From the NCBI GenBank assembly GCA_017410455.1, contig JAFQQT010000004.1, positions 124,001 to 188,000 of the forward strand: a stretch of 64,000 bases of DNA. Reading direction: 5' to 3'. The DNA comes from Clostridia bacterium. Its GTDB lineage: Bacteria > Bacillota > Clostridia > Christensenellales > Aristaeellaceae. Positions 53,639 through 61,429 of this stretch are shown piece after piece (positions within the stretch are counted from its first letter, which is position 1; every line of letters starts with the position of its first letter). Both the position numbers and the translations under genes were made by a program. The notes under the pieces are model-generated. The model was not told the DNA's origin, ran no database searches, and was given only the letters and a program-made list of their open reading frames with translations.

Positions 53639-54333
53639 TCCTCTATCATGATCTGACCCGATGCAGTTTTCTGTACCGGGTCAATCGCTTTATAGCCCAC
53701 TGCCGGGTGGATGGCGCCGACATCCCCGTGCATGTGAAGAACACGGGCCGCCTGGCGGAACTCCTGACCCCCGGCGCCACCGTGTGGCTGGAGCGCAGCG
53801 GCAACCCCGCCCGTAAGACCGCTTACGACCTGGTGGCGGTGGAAAACCGTGGCCGCCTCGTCAACATCGACAGCCAGGCAACCAACCCCGTCGCACAGGA
53901 GTGGATCGCAGGCGGCGGCTGGGGCCCGGGGATCACGGACCTGCGCCGCGAGGTGACCCATGGCGACTCCCGCTTCGACCTCGCCTTCCGGCAGAACGGC
54001 GTTCCTACCCTGGTGGAAGTCAAGGGCGTGACGCTCTTTGACGACGCCGGCGTTGCCTTCTTCCCCGATGCACCCACGGAGCGGGGCGTCAGGCACCTGC
54101 ACGGGCTGATCAGTGCGGTACAGAGCGGGATGAATGCGGGGCTCTGCTTCGTTCTGCAGAGAGAGGGCGTTATCGCCCTGCGGCCCAACGACCGCACACA
54201 CCCGGCTTTCGGCGCTGCGCTGCGGGAGGCCATCCATGCAGGCGTTCGCGTGGAAGCCTGCGTATGCCGCGTCAGCCCCGAGGGCTTTACCATCACTCAC
54301 ACCGTGCCCGTGCTGACGGACGCGTTCCCATAA
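53635..54333 (+). CDS. sfsA: SfsA family putative nuclease
   Basis: 232-residue SfsA protein, historically called sugar-fermentation stimulation factor, with an N-terminal OB-like domain (about 10-80) and a C-terminal PD-(D/E)XK nuclease-like fold. The catalytic-site pattern is DSRFDLAF, then VEVKGVTL (E and K). The conserved NTGRLAELLTPGATVWLERS and FPDAPTERGVRHLHGL segments are family specific. ATG 53635 overlaps the VanW stop (ATGA). Nuclease activity is inferred from the fold. Confidence 0.92.
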   Translation: MILYHDLTRCSFLYRVNRFIAHCRVDGADIPVHVKNTGRLAELLTPGATVWLERSGNPARKTAYDLVAVENRGRLVNIDSQATNPVAQEWIAGGGWGPGITDLRREVTHGDSRFDLAFRQNGVPTLVEVKGVTLFDDAGVAFFPDAPTERGVRHLHGLISAVQSGMNAGLCFVLQREGVIALRPNDRTHPAFGAALREAIHAGVRVEACVCRVSPEGFTITHTVPVLTDAFP

Positions 54334-54386
54334 TCCACCTCACTGAAACACACATCTCCCATTATGTACCCTAAAGGAGCATCGCC

Positions 54387-55304
54387 ATGAAACGTCTGAT
54401 TCCCCTGCTGATCGCCCTGATGACGCTGCTTGCCTGGCCTGTCGCACAGGCCGAGGATGAAGTCATCCGCCCCCAGTGGCGCGTCCCGGACTATGTGACA
54501 TGGCTGCTGGAGATCGCCGGGAACGAGGTTGGCTACAAGGAAGGCGCACACGGCTACACCAAGTACGGCGAGCACTGGGGCGACCCCTACGCGCAGTGGT
54601 GCGCCGAGTACCTGTGCTGGTGCGTCGATCAGGTGGACGTGCTCCACGGCACCACCCTGCTGAAGAACGTGTATCCCCTCTACTCCGGCCAGAACACCGG
54701 CATGCGCTGGTTCATCCGCCAGGGGCGCTTCATCGCCCGCAACGGCAACCTCACCGACTGGGGCTACCAGTGGTTCAAGGGCAGCAACGCCTTCATCCAG
54801 GCCGGGGAATACATCCCCCAGCCCGGCGACTGGGTCTTCTTCACCTGGACCAGCGACGCGGACACCGACCATGTCGCCATGGTGGAATACTGCACCCGCG
54901 ACGCTGCCGGCAACATCACCATGCACTGTCTGGAGGGCAACAACCCCTCCAGCGTGGCACGTGTCACCTACTCCATCAACGACAAGAAGATCCTGGGCTT
55001 CGGCACCGTGCACGATGTGGCCGACTGGACGATGCGACAGGGCAACAGCGGCGAAAAGGTGCGTGAGCTGCAGGAGAAGTTGGTCTACCTGGGCCTGATG
55101 CCTGAGGGCAGCGCGGACGGCGTATACGGCGCCGCCACCGCCGAGGCCATCACCGCCTTCCAGCGCACCCACGGCCTGAAGGAAAACGGCATCGCCAACA
55201 TCGAAACGCAGACTCTGCTGAATGCCATCTATCAGGAGAAGGTCGACAGCGACCCCGCCATGTGGGTCATCATCGATGATGACGACTGGGACGACTGGGA
55301 GTGA
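54387..55304 (+). CDS. CHAP amidase with peptidoglycan-binding domain
   Basis: 305-residue secreted wall hydrolase. Signal peptide ends at VAQAEDE. A CHAP-like cysteine peptidase domain (about 45-210) has the active cysteine in WCAEYLCWCV and the histidine in DTDHVAMVEY. A PG_binding_1 domain (about 225-290) reads NSGEKVRELQEKLVYLGLM and GVYGAATAEAITAFQRTHGL. The tail ends in an acidic DDDDWDDWE. AAAGGAG precedes ATG 54387. Role in septum or wall turnover inferred. Confidence 0.87.
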   Translation: MKRLIPLLIALMTLLAWPVAQAEDEVIRPQWRVPDYVTWLLEIAGNEVGYKEGAHGYTKYGEHWGDPYAQWCAEYLCWCVDQVDVLHGTTLLKNVYPLYSGQNTGMRWFIRQGRFIARNGNLTDWGYQWFKGSNAFIQAGEYIPQPGDWVFFTWTSDADTDHVAMVEYCTRDAAGNITMHCLEGNNPSSVARVTYSINDKKILGFGTVHDVADWTMRQGNSGEKVRELQEKLVYLGLMPEGSADGVYGAATAEAITAFQRTHGLKENGIANIETQTLLNAIYQEKVDSDPAMWVIIDDDDWDDWE

Positions 55305-55334
55305 CCCCGCGCGACACAAAAGGGAGTGAACCGA

Positions 55335-56948
55335 ATGGAACCGATCTACGTCTGCGGCCACAAGAACCCCGACACGGACTCCGTCGTGTCCGCCATGGCA
55401 TACGCCAGCCTGCACAACGCCCTGGGCGACAACGAGTACATCGCAACGGTTCTGGGTCAGCTCAACGATGAGACCCGCTTCCTGCTGGAACGCTTCGGCT
55501 TTGAAACCCCGATGCTGCTCTCCACCGTGCGCACGCAGGTACGGGATATCGACTATGACGAGCCGCCGGTCATCGGCGCGAACGTGCCCGTCAGCCATGC
55601 GTGGGAGATCCTGCAGGAGAACCCCAGCCTCTCTGCCGTACCCGTCACCACCGAGGACGGCCGCCTTTATGGCATGATCACCGCCGGGGGCATCGCCGAG
55701 AGCGACATGAAGTCCATCAGCCTCCCCCGCGTACAGGACGTGCCCATCTTCAACCTCCTCAGCGCGCTGGAAGGCCACATCATCAACAACGAGGAGGACG
55801 CATTCGATACCATTTCCGGCCAGGTCGTCATCGCCCTGCCCGGCGTGAGCGCCAGCGTGCTGCTGCCCGGCAGCATCGTCATCTGCGGCGAACAGCCCGA
55901 GGTGGTGGATCGCGCGCTGGCAGCAGGGGCCTCCTGCGTCATTCTTTGCCAGAGCAGTCTGCCGGAGCGCTTCGTGGGCATTTCCAGCAGCACCTGCATC
56001 ATCTCCAGCCCCTGCGACGCCTACCGCGCCGCCCGCATGATCCACCAGGCCAGCCCTGTGAGCCGCATCGCGCAGACGGACAACCTGGCCTTCTTCCACC
56101 TGAACGACTACATCGACGATGTGCGCGACGCCGTGCTGCAGAGCCGCTATCGTTCCTATCCCATCCTCGACCACCGCGAGCGCGTGGTGGGCACGCTCTC
56201 CCGCTATCACCTGCTGCGCCCGCGCCGCAAGCGCATCGTGCTGGTGGATCACAACGAGCGCAGCCAGGCCGTCAGCGGCCTGGAGCAGGCGGAGATCATC
56301 GCCATCATCGACCATCACCGCCTCGCCGACGTGCAGACCGGCAACCCCATCTTCGTGCGCAACGAACCCGTGGGCTCCACCACCACCATCGTGGCCACCA
56401 TGTTCCAGGAGCGGGGCCTGCTGCCCTCGCCCAAGCTGGCAGGGCTGATGGCTGCCGCGATCCTCTCGGACACAGTGCTCTTCAAGTCCCCCACCTGCAC
56501 GCCCCGCGACAGGCGCATGGCAGAGCGCATGGCCCGCATCGCCGGCATCGATCTGGACGTGCTGGGCCGGGAGATGTTCTCTGCCGGCGCCTCCACCGAC
56601 AAGCCCGCTGAGGAGCTCCTCCGCTCTGATTTCAAGGAGTTCCACATCGCCGGGCACAACCTGGGCGTGTGCCAGATCACCTGCCTGGACATCGACAGCG
56701 TGCTTTCGCGCCTGCCAGAGCTCCTGGACGCCATGAGCAAGCTGAAGGCCATCCGCGGCTACCATGCGCTGCTGATGATGCTCACGGACGTGCTGCGCTG
56801 CGGCACAGAGCTGGTCTTCCTCGGCGAGGAGGAAGCCATCCGCCAGGCCTTCGATGCGCCGGATGTGTCGCAGCACCATATCTTCCTGCCCGGCGTTGTG
56901 AGCCGCAAGAAACAGATCATACCAGCGCTTGCCGCACTCTGGGGGTAA
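55335..56948 (+). CDS. ppaC: DHH-family Mn2+ inorganic pyrophosphatase with CBS/DRTGG regulatory insert
   Basis: 537-residue family II pyrophosphatase (cytoplasmic). N-terminal metal motif GHKNPDTDSVVSAM; the catalytic DHH is in IIDHHRLAD. The insert between (about 70-300) contains two CBS parts flanking a DRTGG domain, which bind adenine nucleotides and set activity in other clostridial enzymes. The C-terminal DHHA2 domain is recognisable (LGVCQITCLDIDSVLSRLPEL). ATG 55335 follows GGGAG. The next gene begins at its stop. Confidence 0.93.
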   Translation: MEPIYVCGHKNPDTDSVVSAMAYASLHNALGDNEYIATVLGQLNDETRFLLERFGFETPMLLSTVRTQVRDIDYDEPPVIGANVPVSHAWEILQENPSLSAVPVTTEDGRLYGMITAGGIAESDMKSISLPRVQDVPIFNLLSALEGHIINNEEDAFDTISGQVVIALPGVSASVLLPGSIVICGEQPEVVDRALAAGASCVILCQSSLPERFVGISSSTCIISSPCDAYRAARMIHQASPVSRIAQTDNLAFFHLNDYIDDVRDAVLQSRYRSYPILDHRERVVGTLSRYHLLRPRRKRIVLVDHNERSQAVSGLEQAEIIAIIDHHRLADVQTGNPIFVRNEPVGSTTTIVATMFQERGLLPSPKLAGLMAAAILSDTVLFKSPTCTPRDRRMAERMARIAGIDLDVLGREMFSAGASTDKPAEELLRSDFKEFHIAGHNLGVCQITCLDIDSVLSRLPELLDAMSKLKAIRGYHALLMMLTDVLRCGTELVFLGEEEAIRQAFDAPDVSQHHIFLPGVVSRKKQIIPALAALWG

Positions 56949-56953
56949 TGCAC

Positions 56954-58252
56954 ATGAAGCAAATCCGCCGCCTGCTGATCCTGACGCTCTGCCTGATTCT
57001 GGCCGCCAGCCCTGCGCTTGCCTCCGGCCTACGCTTCAGCCTGCGCGTGAAGGTGGATCCCGCCGCCTGTCCGGATGTGCCGGAGAACCTCCTCTCCGGG
57101 CTGACGAGCCTGCTGGAAGCAGCCTGTCTGGATGGCACCCTCGTGACCTCCGGCGACTCCTTCGAGCTGGACGCCGCCCTGCTGCTGGGGGATGGCGCCA
57201 ACGCCAGCCGCACCACCTGCCGCATCTTCGGCCTGGACAGCCACTGGGGCGTGCGCTCCTCCCTCCTGGGGGATGCGGAGCTGATGGTCAACTGCGCCGC
57301 TCTCCTCCCCTTCGGGCAGAAGGTCCGCAACTACACGGGCATCCCGCTGGATGCGGCCGCGCTGCTCGTGCCCTATACCCACACCAACGCCCTGACCTCC
57401 CTGTTGGCGCTGACGGCGCACCTCTTCCCCGCCGAGGACGGCAAGATCACCCTGACCCGCGCAGAGATGGACGCGCTGGTCAATGAGGTATCACGCCTGT
57501 GCGATGAGGACCCCGCGCTGAACCTGTGGCTGGAGACCACCGGCCTTTACCGAACGGCCAAGCGCTACTGCAACGCCTATTTCTCCGTGCCGGAGCTGCT
57601 GCTGCCCTCGCTGACGGTCAGGCGCAGCGGCAACGCCCTCACCTGGAAGTCCGGCATGTTCACCCTGCTGGACGTCAGCCAGAAGGATGGCGTGACCACC
57701 TGCAAGTTCTCGCTCCCGACGCTGGCCAGCGCAGAAGCCACCCTCCGTCAGACGGGCGACACGCTCACCTGCAGCGCCGCCATCGACATGGACAGCCTGC
57801 AGGTCACCGCCTCCGCCACGCTCCCCCTGCGGCTGACCGCCGGAACCTCCGAGCTGTCCCTGAGCCTTGACGCCACCTCCCCCATCCTGCCGGGCGGTTC
57901 GCTGAGCCTTCGCCTTTCCGGCCAGACCCACGGCAACAGCGTCACGCTGCACCTGCTGGATCCGGATACCTCCGCTGCCCTGGCAACCATGGAGGGCACG
58001 CTCATCCCCCTCACCCCCGATTCCCTGCCCCACTACACCCCCGCCGACTTCACCGGCGTGAACATCCTGTCTGTCAACAGCGACTCCCTGCGGGCGCTGC
58101 TGAGCGAGGTGAAGTGGCCCCTGATGAACGGCCTGTTCGACATGGTGAACGCCGCGCCCGCCGCCGCCGTGCAGACGCTGATGGACTATGCCGAGGACAG
58201 CGGGCTGATCGACCTGCTGCTGGACGCGATGTCCGGTGGATCCGGGTACTGA
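56954..58252 (+). CDS. Secreted protein of unknown function
   Basis: 432-residue exported protein: signal peptide (cleavage near ALASGLR) and a largely beta-rich mature chain with alternating hydrophobic strands after residue 200 (TLRQTGDTLTCSAAIDMDSLQV and similar). Cysteine pairs (for example C41/C60 region and others) suggest disulfides. No family recognised. It follows the pyrophosphatase without gap; ATG 56954 is favoured by GGGGG 8 bases upstream, with ATG 56948 as an overlapping alternative. Confidence 0.72.
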   Translation: MKQIRRLLILTLCLILAASPALASGLRFSLRVKVDPAACPDVPENLLSGLTSLLEAACLDGTLVTSGDSFELDAALLLGDGANASRTTCRIFGLDSHWGVRSSLLGDAELMVNCAALLPFGQKVRNYTGIPLDAAALLVPYTHTNALTSLLALTAHLFPAEDGKITLTRAEMDALVNEVSRLCDEDPALNLWLETTGLYRTAKRYCNAYFSVPELLLPSLTVRRSGNALTWKSGMFTLLDVSQKDGVTTCKFSLPTLASAEATLRQTGDTLTCSAAIDMDSLQVTASATLPLRLTAGTSELSLSLDATSPILPGGSLSLRLSGQTHGNSVTLHLLDPDTSAALATMEGTLIPLTPDSLPHYTPADFTGVNILSVNSDSLRALLSEVKWPLMNGLFDMVNAAPAAAVQTLMDYAEDSGLIDLLLDAMSGGSGY

Positions 58253-58264
58253 ACCGCATACGAA

Positions 58265-58300
58265 AGGCTGCCGCACATCGACCGTGCGGCAGCCTCTTTT
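58265..58300 (+). terminator. Terminator after secreted-protein gene
   Basis: Stem AGGCTGCCGCAC / GTGCGGCAGCCT with a 7-base loop followed by CTTTT; also ends the convergent gene's region. Confidence 0.85.
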
Positions 58301-58310
58301 CATATGTATA

Positions 58311-58922
58311 TCACTGCCCCAGCAGCATGCGGATATTTTCGGGGGTGAAGTCGTACCAGAGCGCGTCCAGTTTGGCGTCCTGCTGGTCCAGGGCAGCCAG
58401 ATAGCCGGCTTCGTCGGTGGATTCCGCGCCGCCGTCCAGCCAGTAGGATACGCTGCCGTCCTCCTCCGTGCGGGACTCGGCCAGGGGCAGATACCCCATG
58501 TGCAGCGTGTCGCTGCCGCCGCTGCGGATGGTCAGCTGCGCCACGCCGCTGTCCATCGCGCCGCTGGAGAAGGTAAAGGTGCCGTCGTCCTTGAGGTTCA
58601 TCAGGCCCCGGTAGACGACCTCACCGCCGTACACATCGCCCCCGTCCGAAAAGAGCACGACGAAGGCTTCCCATTCCGTCAGCTCGACGACCACCTCGCT
58701 GACGCCGTCCCCGTCCATATCCAGGACGGTGAAGCGCACAGCCTTCCATTCGGCGGGCATGCGGGCCTCATCCGTCATGGGGATGTAGTCCTCCCCCTCC
58801 AGGAGCACGCGGGCGTAGGCGGCGTTCGCGGCGGCCTGGCGCTGCGCCGGATCGTCCTCCTCCGCCATGGCAGGCAGCGCCAGCAGCAGCACCGCCAGCA
58901 GCATCACAAAGAGTTTCTTCAT
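58311..58922 (-). CDS. Small secreted protein, unknown
   Basis: 203-residue exported protein. Signal peptide ends at LPAMAEED. The mature part holds a calcium-loop-like DMDGDGVSEVVVELTE motif, as in VCBS/EF-type repeats, then several short strands (FTFSSGAMDSG, GYLPLAESRTEEDG). It probably lies in the envelope. Start 58922 follows GGAAGGAGG. Divergent from the MarR operon. Confidence 0.78.
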   Translation of the reverse strand: MKKLFVMLLAVLLLALPAMAEEDDPAQRQAAANAAYARVLLEGEDYIPMTDEARMPAEWKAVRFTVLDMDGDGVSEVVVELTEWEAFVVLFSDGGDVYGGEVVYRGLMNLKDDGTFTFSSGAMDSGVAQLTIRSGGSDTLHMGYLPLAESRTEEDGSVSYWLDGGAESTDEAGYLAALDQQDAKLDALWYDFTPENIRMLLGQ

Positions 58923-59013
58923 AAGATATCCTCCTTCCGGAGCTTTCCGCTCCTGCTCATACAACGCGCCTGCGCTGCCCATTCTTCCCAGCGCGGGAAA
59001 GTTCACACATATT

Positions 59014-59045
59014 TCAATCGCAGGCTATTGACATGATGCGATTGA
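59014..59045. promoter_or_regulatory. Inverted repeat over the marR promoter (candidate operator)
   Basis: TCAATCGCA (59014-59022) and its exact complement TGCGATTGA (59037-59045), 14 bases apart, bracket the -35 box. This fits a MarR-dimer operator for autoregulation. Confidence 0.62.
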
Positions 59046-59056
59046 TTTACTATAAT
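59028..59056 (+). promoter_or_regulatory. Consensus promoter of marR-ABC operon
   Basis: TTGACA (59028-59033), a 17-base spacer and TATAAT (59051-59056), perfect consensus. Confidence 0.92.
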
Positions 59057-59088
59057 GTGACATATGCATTTCTGAAAGGAGGAGCATC

Positions 59089-59517
59089 ATGGATAAGCCC
59101 ATTGCTGGTTACGGCTGGTTCATCCGGCGCATCGACGCGGCGCTGGAAAAGGAAGCCAACAGCAACCTGCAGACCCTCAACCTGACCATGCAGCAGAGCC
59201 GCGCGCTGGCCTATCTGGCCCATGCCGAGGGGCACACGCTGCCGCTCAAGGCGCTGGAGGAACGCTTCGGCGCCGCACAGTCCACCGTTGCAGGGCTGGT
59301 ATCCCGGCTGGAAAAGAAGGGCCTTGTGGAAGCGCAGGGCAGCCCGGCTGACAAGCGGATCAAGCTCGTGCGGCTGACGGAGGAAGGCCTGCACCTGCAC
59401 AGGCGGGCCCACCAGCAGATCGTGGAGTCCGAGGCGCGGATGACTGCGCTGCTCACCCCGCAGGAGCAGGAAACGCTGCTGAATTGCCTGCGCAAGGTCT
59501 ACGAGGCCCTCCGTTAA
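59089..59517 (+). CDS. MarR family transcription regulator
   Basis: 142-residue winged-helix regulator. The HTH lies at about 48-75 (LKALEERFGAAQSTVAGLVSRLEKKGLV), with the wing VEAQGSPADKRIKLVRLTEEG typical of MarR. AAAGGAGG precedes ATG 59089. It is the first gene of an operon with a heterodimeric ABC exporter, a common arrangement for drug-sensing repressors. It probably binds the 59014-59045 repeat. Confidence 0.92.
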   Translation: MDKPIAGYGWFIRRIDAALEKEANSNLQTLNLTMQQSRALAYLAHAEGHTLPLKALEERFGAAQSTVAGLVSRLEKKGLVEAQGSPADKRIKLVRLTEEGLHLHRRAHQQIVESEARMTALLTPQEQETLLNCLRKVYEALR

Positions 59518-59548
59518 TGCCGCATCAAATCAGAAAGGATAGGAACGA

Positions 59549-61429
59549 ATGATCAAGAAGCTCGCTTCCCATGTGAAGCAGTACAAACTGTCAGCCTTCC
59601 TCACGCCCATCTGCGCCGCAGGCGAGGTGGTGATGGAAGTGCTGATCCCCATCGCCATGGCACAGCTGATCAACGAGGGCATCAGCAAACAGGACATGTC
59701 CGCGCTGGTCAAGTATGGCCTGCTGATGATGGGCCTGGCGCTGGTGAGCCTGTTCTTCGGCGTGGCCTGCGCCCATCTGGCCAGCCATGCCTCCTCCGGC
59801 TTCGGCGCGAACCTGCGCGACGCCATGTATGAGAATGTCCAGCGCTTCTCCTTTTCCAACATCGATAAGTTCTCCTCCGCCGGCCTTGTCACCCGCATGA
59901 CCACGGACGTGATGAACATCCAGAACACCTTCCAGATGATCACCCGCATTGCGGTGCGCTCGCCGCTGTCGCTGATCTTCTCCCTCGTGGCGGCCATCAT
60001 CCTCAGCCCGAAGCTGTCGCTGATCTTCCTGGCCGCCATCGTGGTGCTGGGCATTTCGCTCTCCTTCATCATCCGCGCGGCGTCGAAGCTGTTCTCGCAG
60101 GTGTTCAAAAAGTACGACGCCCTCAACGCCTCCGTGCAGGAGAACGTGGGCGCCATCCGCGTGGTGAAGGCCTTCGTCCGCGAGGAATACGAAACGGAGA
60201 AGTTCAAGAAGGCCTCCCACGGCGTGTACAGCCTGTTCGTGAAGGCGGAGAAGATCATCGCCCTCAACGGCCCGGTGATGAACCTGGTCGTGTATGCCGT
60301 CACCATCCTGCTGGCCTGGTTCGGCGCGCACCTCGTTGTGGAATACAACCCCGATCTGGGTCTGGGCATGAACGTGGGCGACCTGTCCGCCATGTTCAAC
60401 TATGTGATGCGCATCCTGATGAACCTGATGATGCTCTCGATGATCTTCGTGAGCCTGACGATGTCCGCGGCCGCCGGCAAGCGTATTGTCGAGGTGCTGG
60501 ACGAGGAGCCCGACCTGACCAACCCGGAAAACCCCGTCACCGATGTGCCCGACGGCTCCATCGACTTCAGCGACGTGTACTTCACCTACCACGCCGAGGG
60601 CTCGGGCGATGACATCCTGGAGGGCATCAACCTCCACATCGACTCCGGCGAAACCATCGGCATCATCGGCGGCACCGGCAGCGGCAAGACCTCGCTGGTG
60701 AACCTCATCTCCCGCCTGTATGACGTCAAGTCCGGCTGCGTGCGCGTGGGCGGCATCGACGTGCGCGAGTATGACATGGTCGCCCTGCGCGAGCAGGTGG
60801 CCGTGGTGCTGCAGAAGAACACGCTCTTCTCCGGAACAGTCCTGGAGAACCTGCGCTGGGGCAAGGCCGACGCGACCCTGGAGGAGTGCCAGGAAGTCTG
60901 CCGCGCCGCCTGTGCGGATGAGTTCATCTCCCGCATGCCCGAGGGCTACGACAGCCGCGTCGAGCAGGATGGCGCGAACTTCTCCGGCGGCCAGAAGCAG
61001 CGCCTGTGCATCGCCCGTGCGATGCTCAAGCGCCCCCAGGTGCTCATCCTGGACGACTCCACCTCCGCCGTGGACACCGCCACCGACGCAAAGATCCGCC
61101 GCGCTTTCGCCGATTACATCCCCGGCACCACCAAGATCATCATCGCCCAGCGCGTGGCCTCCGTGGAAAACGCGGACCGCATCATCGTCATGGATGATGG
61201 CCGCATCGCCGCCTTCGACAGCCATGAGAAGCTGATGGAGACCTGCGAGATCTACCGCGAGATCTACGAGACCCAGACCAGCGGCTCCGGCGACTTCGAC
61301 GAAACCGACTCCGACCACGACGTGGAAGCCTACGACCCCCAGAAGGCCGCCCAGGCATCCCGCCCCGTTCCCCCACCGCCGCCCTTCCCCCAGGGCAAAC
61401 CCGTCAGCAAGGAGGTGCGTAAGGCATGA
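59549..61429 (+). CDS. Heterodimeric ABC exporter, subunit with degenerate ATPase site
   Basis: 626-residue half-transporter: six membrane helices (about 15-310), then the ATPase domain with Walker A GGTGSGKTS, signature FSGGQKQR, Walker B ending D502 and D503 in place of the catalytic glutamate, and Q534 in place of the switch histidine (IIAQRVAS). Such asymmetry is known for heterodimeric multidrug exporters (TM287-type, BmrC-type). A proline-rich tail (PVPPPPPFPQGKP) precedes the end. Its stop overlaps the partner start. Confidence 0.92.
   Translation: MIKKLASHVKQYKLSAFLTPICAAGEVVMEVLIPIAMAQLINEGISKQDMSALVKYGLLMMGLALVSLFFGVACAHLASHASSGFGANLRDAMYENVQRFSFSNIDKFSSAGLVTRMTTDVMNIQNTFQMITRIAVRSPLSLIFSLVAAIILSPKLSLIFLAAIVVLGISLSFIIRAASKLFSQVFKKYDALNASVQENVGAIRVVKAFVREEYETEKFKKASHGVYSLFVKAEKIIALNGPVMNLVVYAVTILLAWFGAHLVVEYNPDLGLGMNVGDLSAMFNYVMRILMNLMMLSMIFVSLTMSAAAGKRIVEVLDEEPDLTNPENPVTDVPDGSIDFSDVYFTYHAEGSGDDILEGINLHIDSGETIGIIGGTGSGKTSLVNLISRLYDVKSGCVRVGGIDVREYDMVALREQVAVVLQKNTLFSGTVLENLRWGKADATLEECQEVCRAACADEFISRMPEGYDSRVEQDGANFSGGQKQRLCIARAMLKRPQVLILDDSTSAVDTATDAKIRRAFADYIPGTTKIIIAQRVASVENADRIIVMDDGRIAAFDSHEKLMETCEIYREIYETQTSGSGDFDETDSDHDVEAYDPQKAAQASRPVPPPPPFPQGKPVSKEVRKA

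Noticed and set aside
54297-56879. 860-residue reading frame on the minus strand
   Set aside because: It lies opposite the CHAP and pyrophosphatase genes, is rich in Gly, Val, His and Ala in a pattern typical of antisense frames in GC-rich DNA, and has no family motif.
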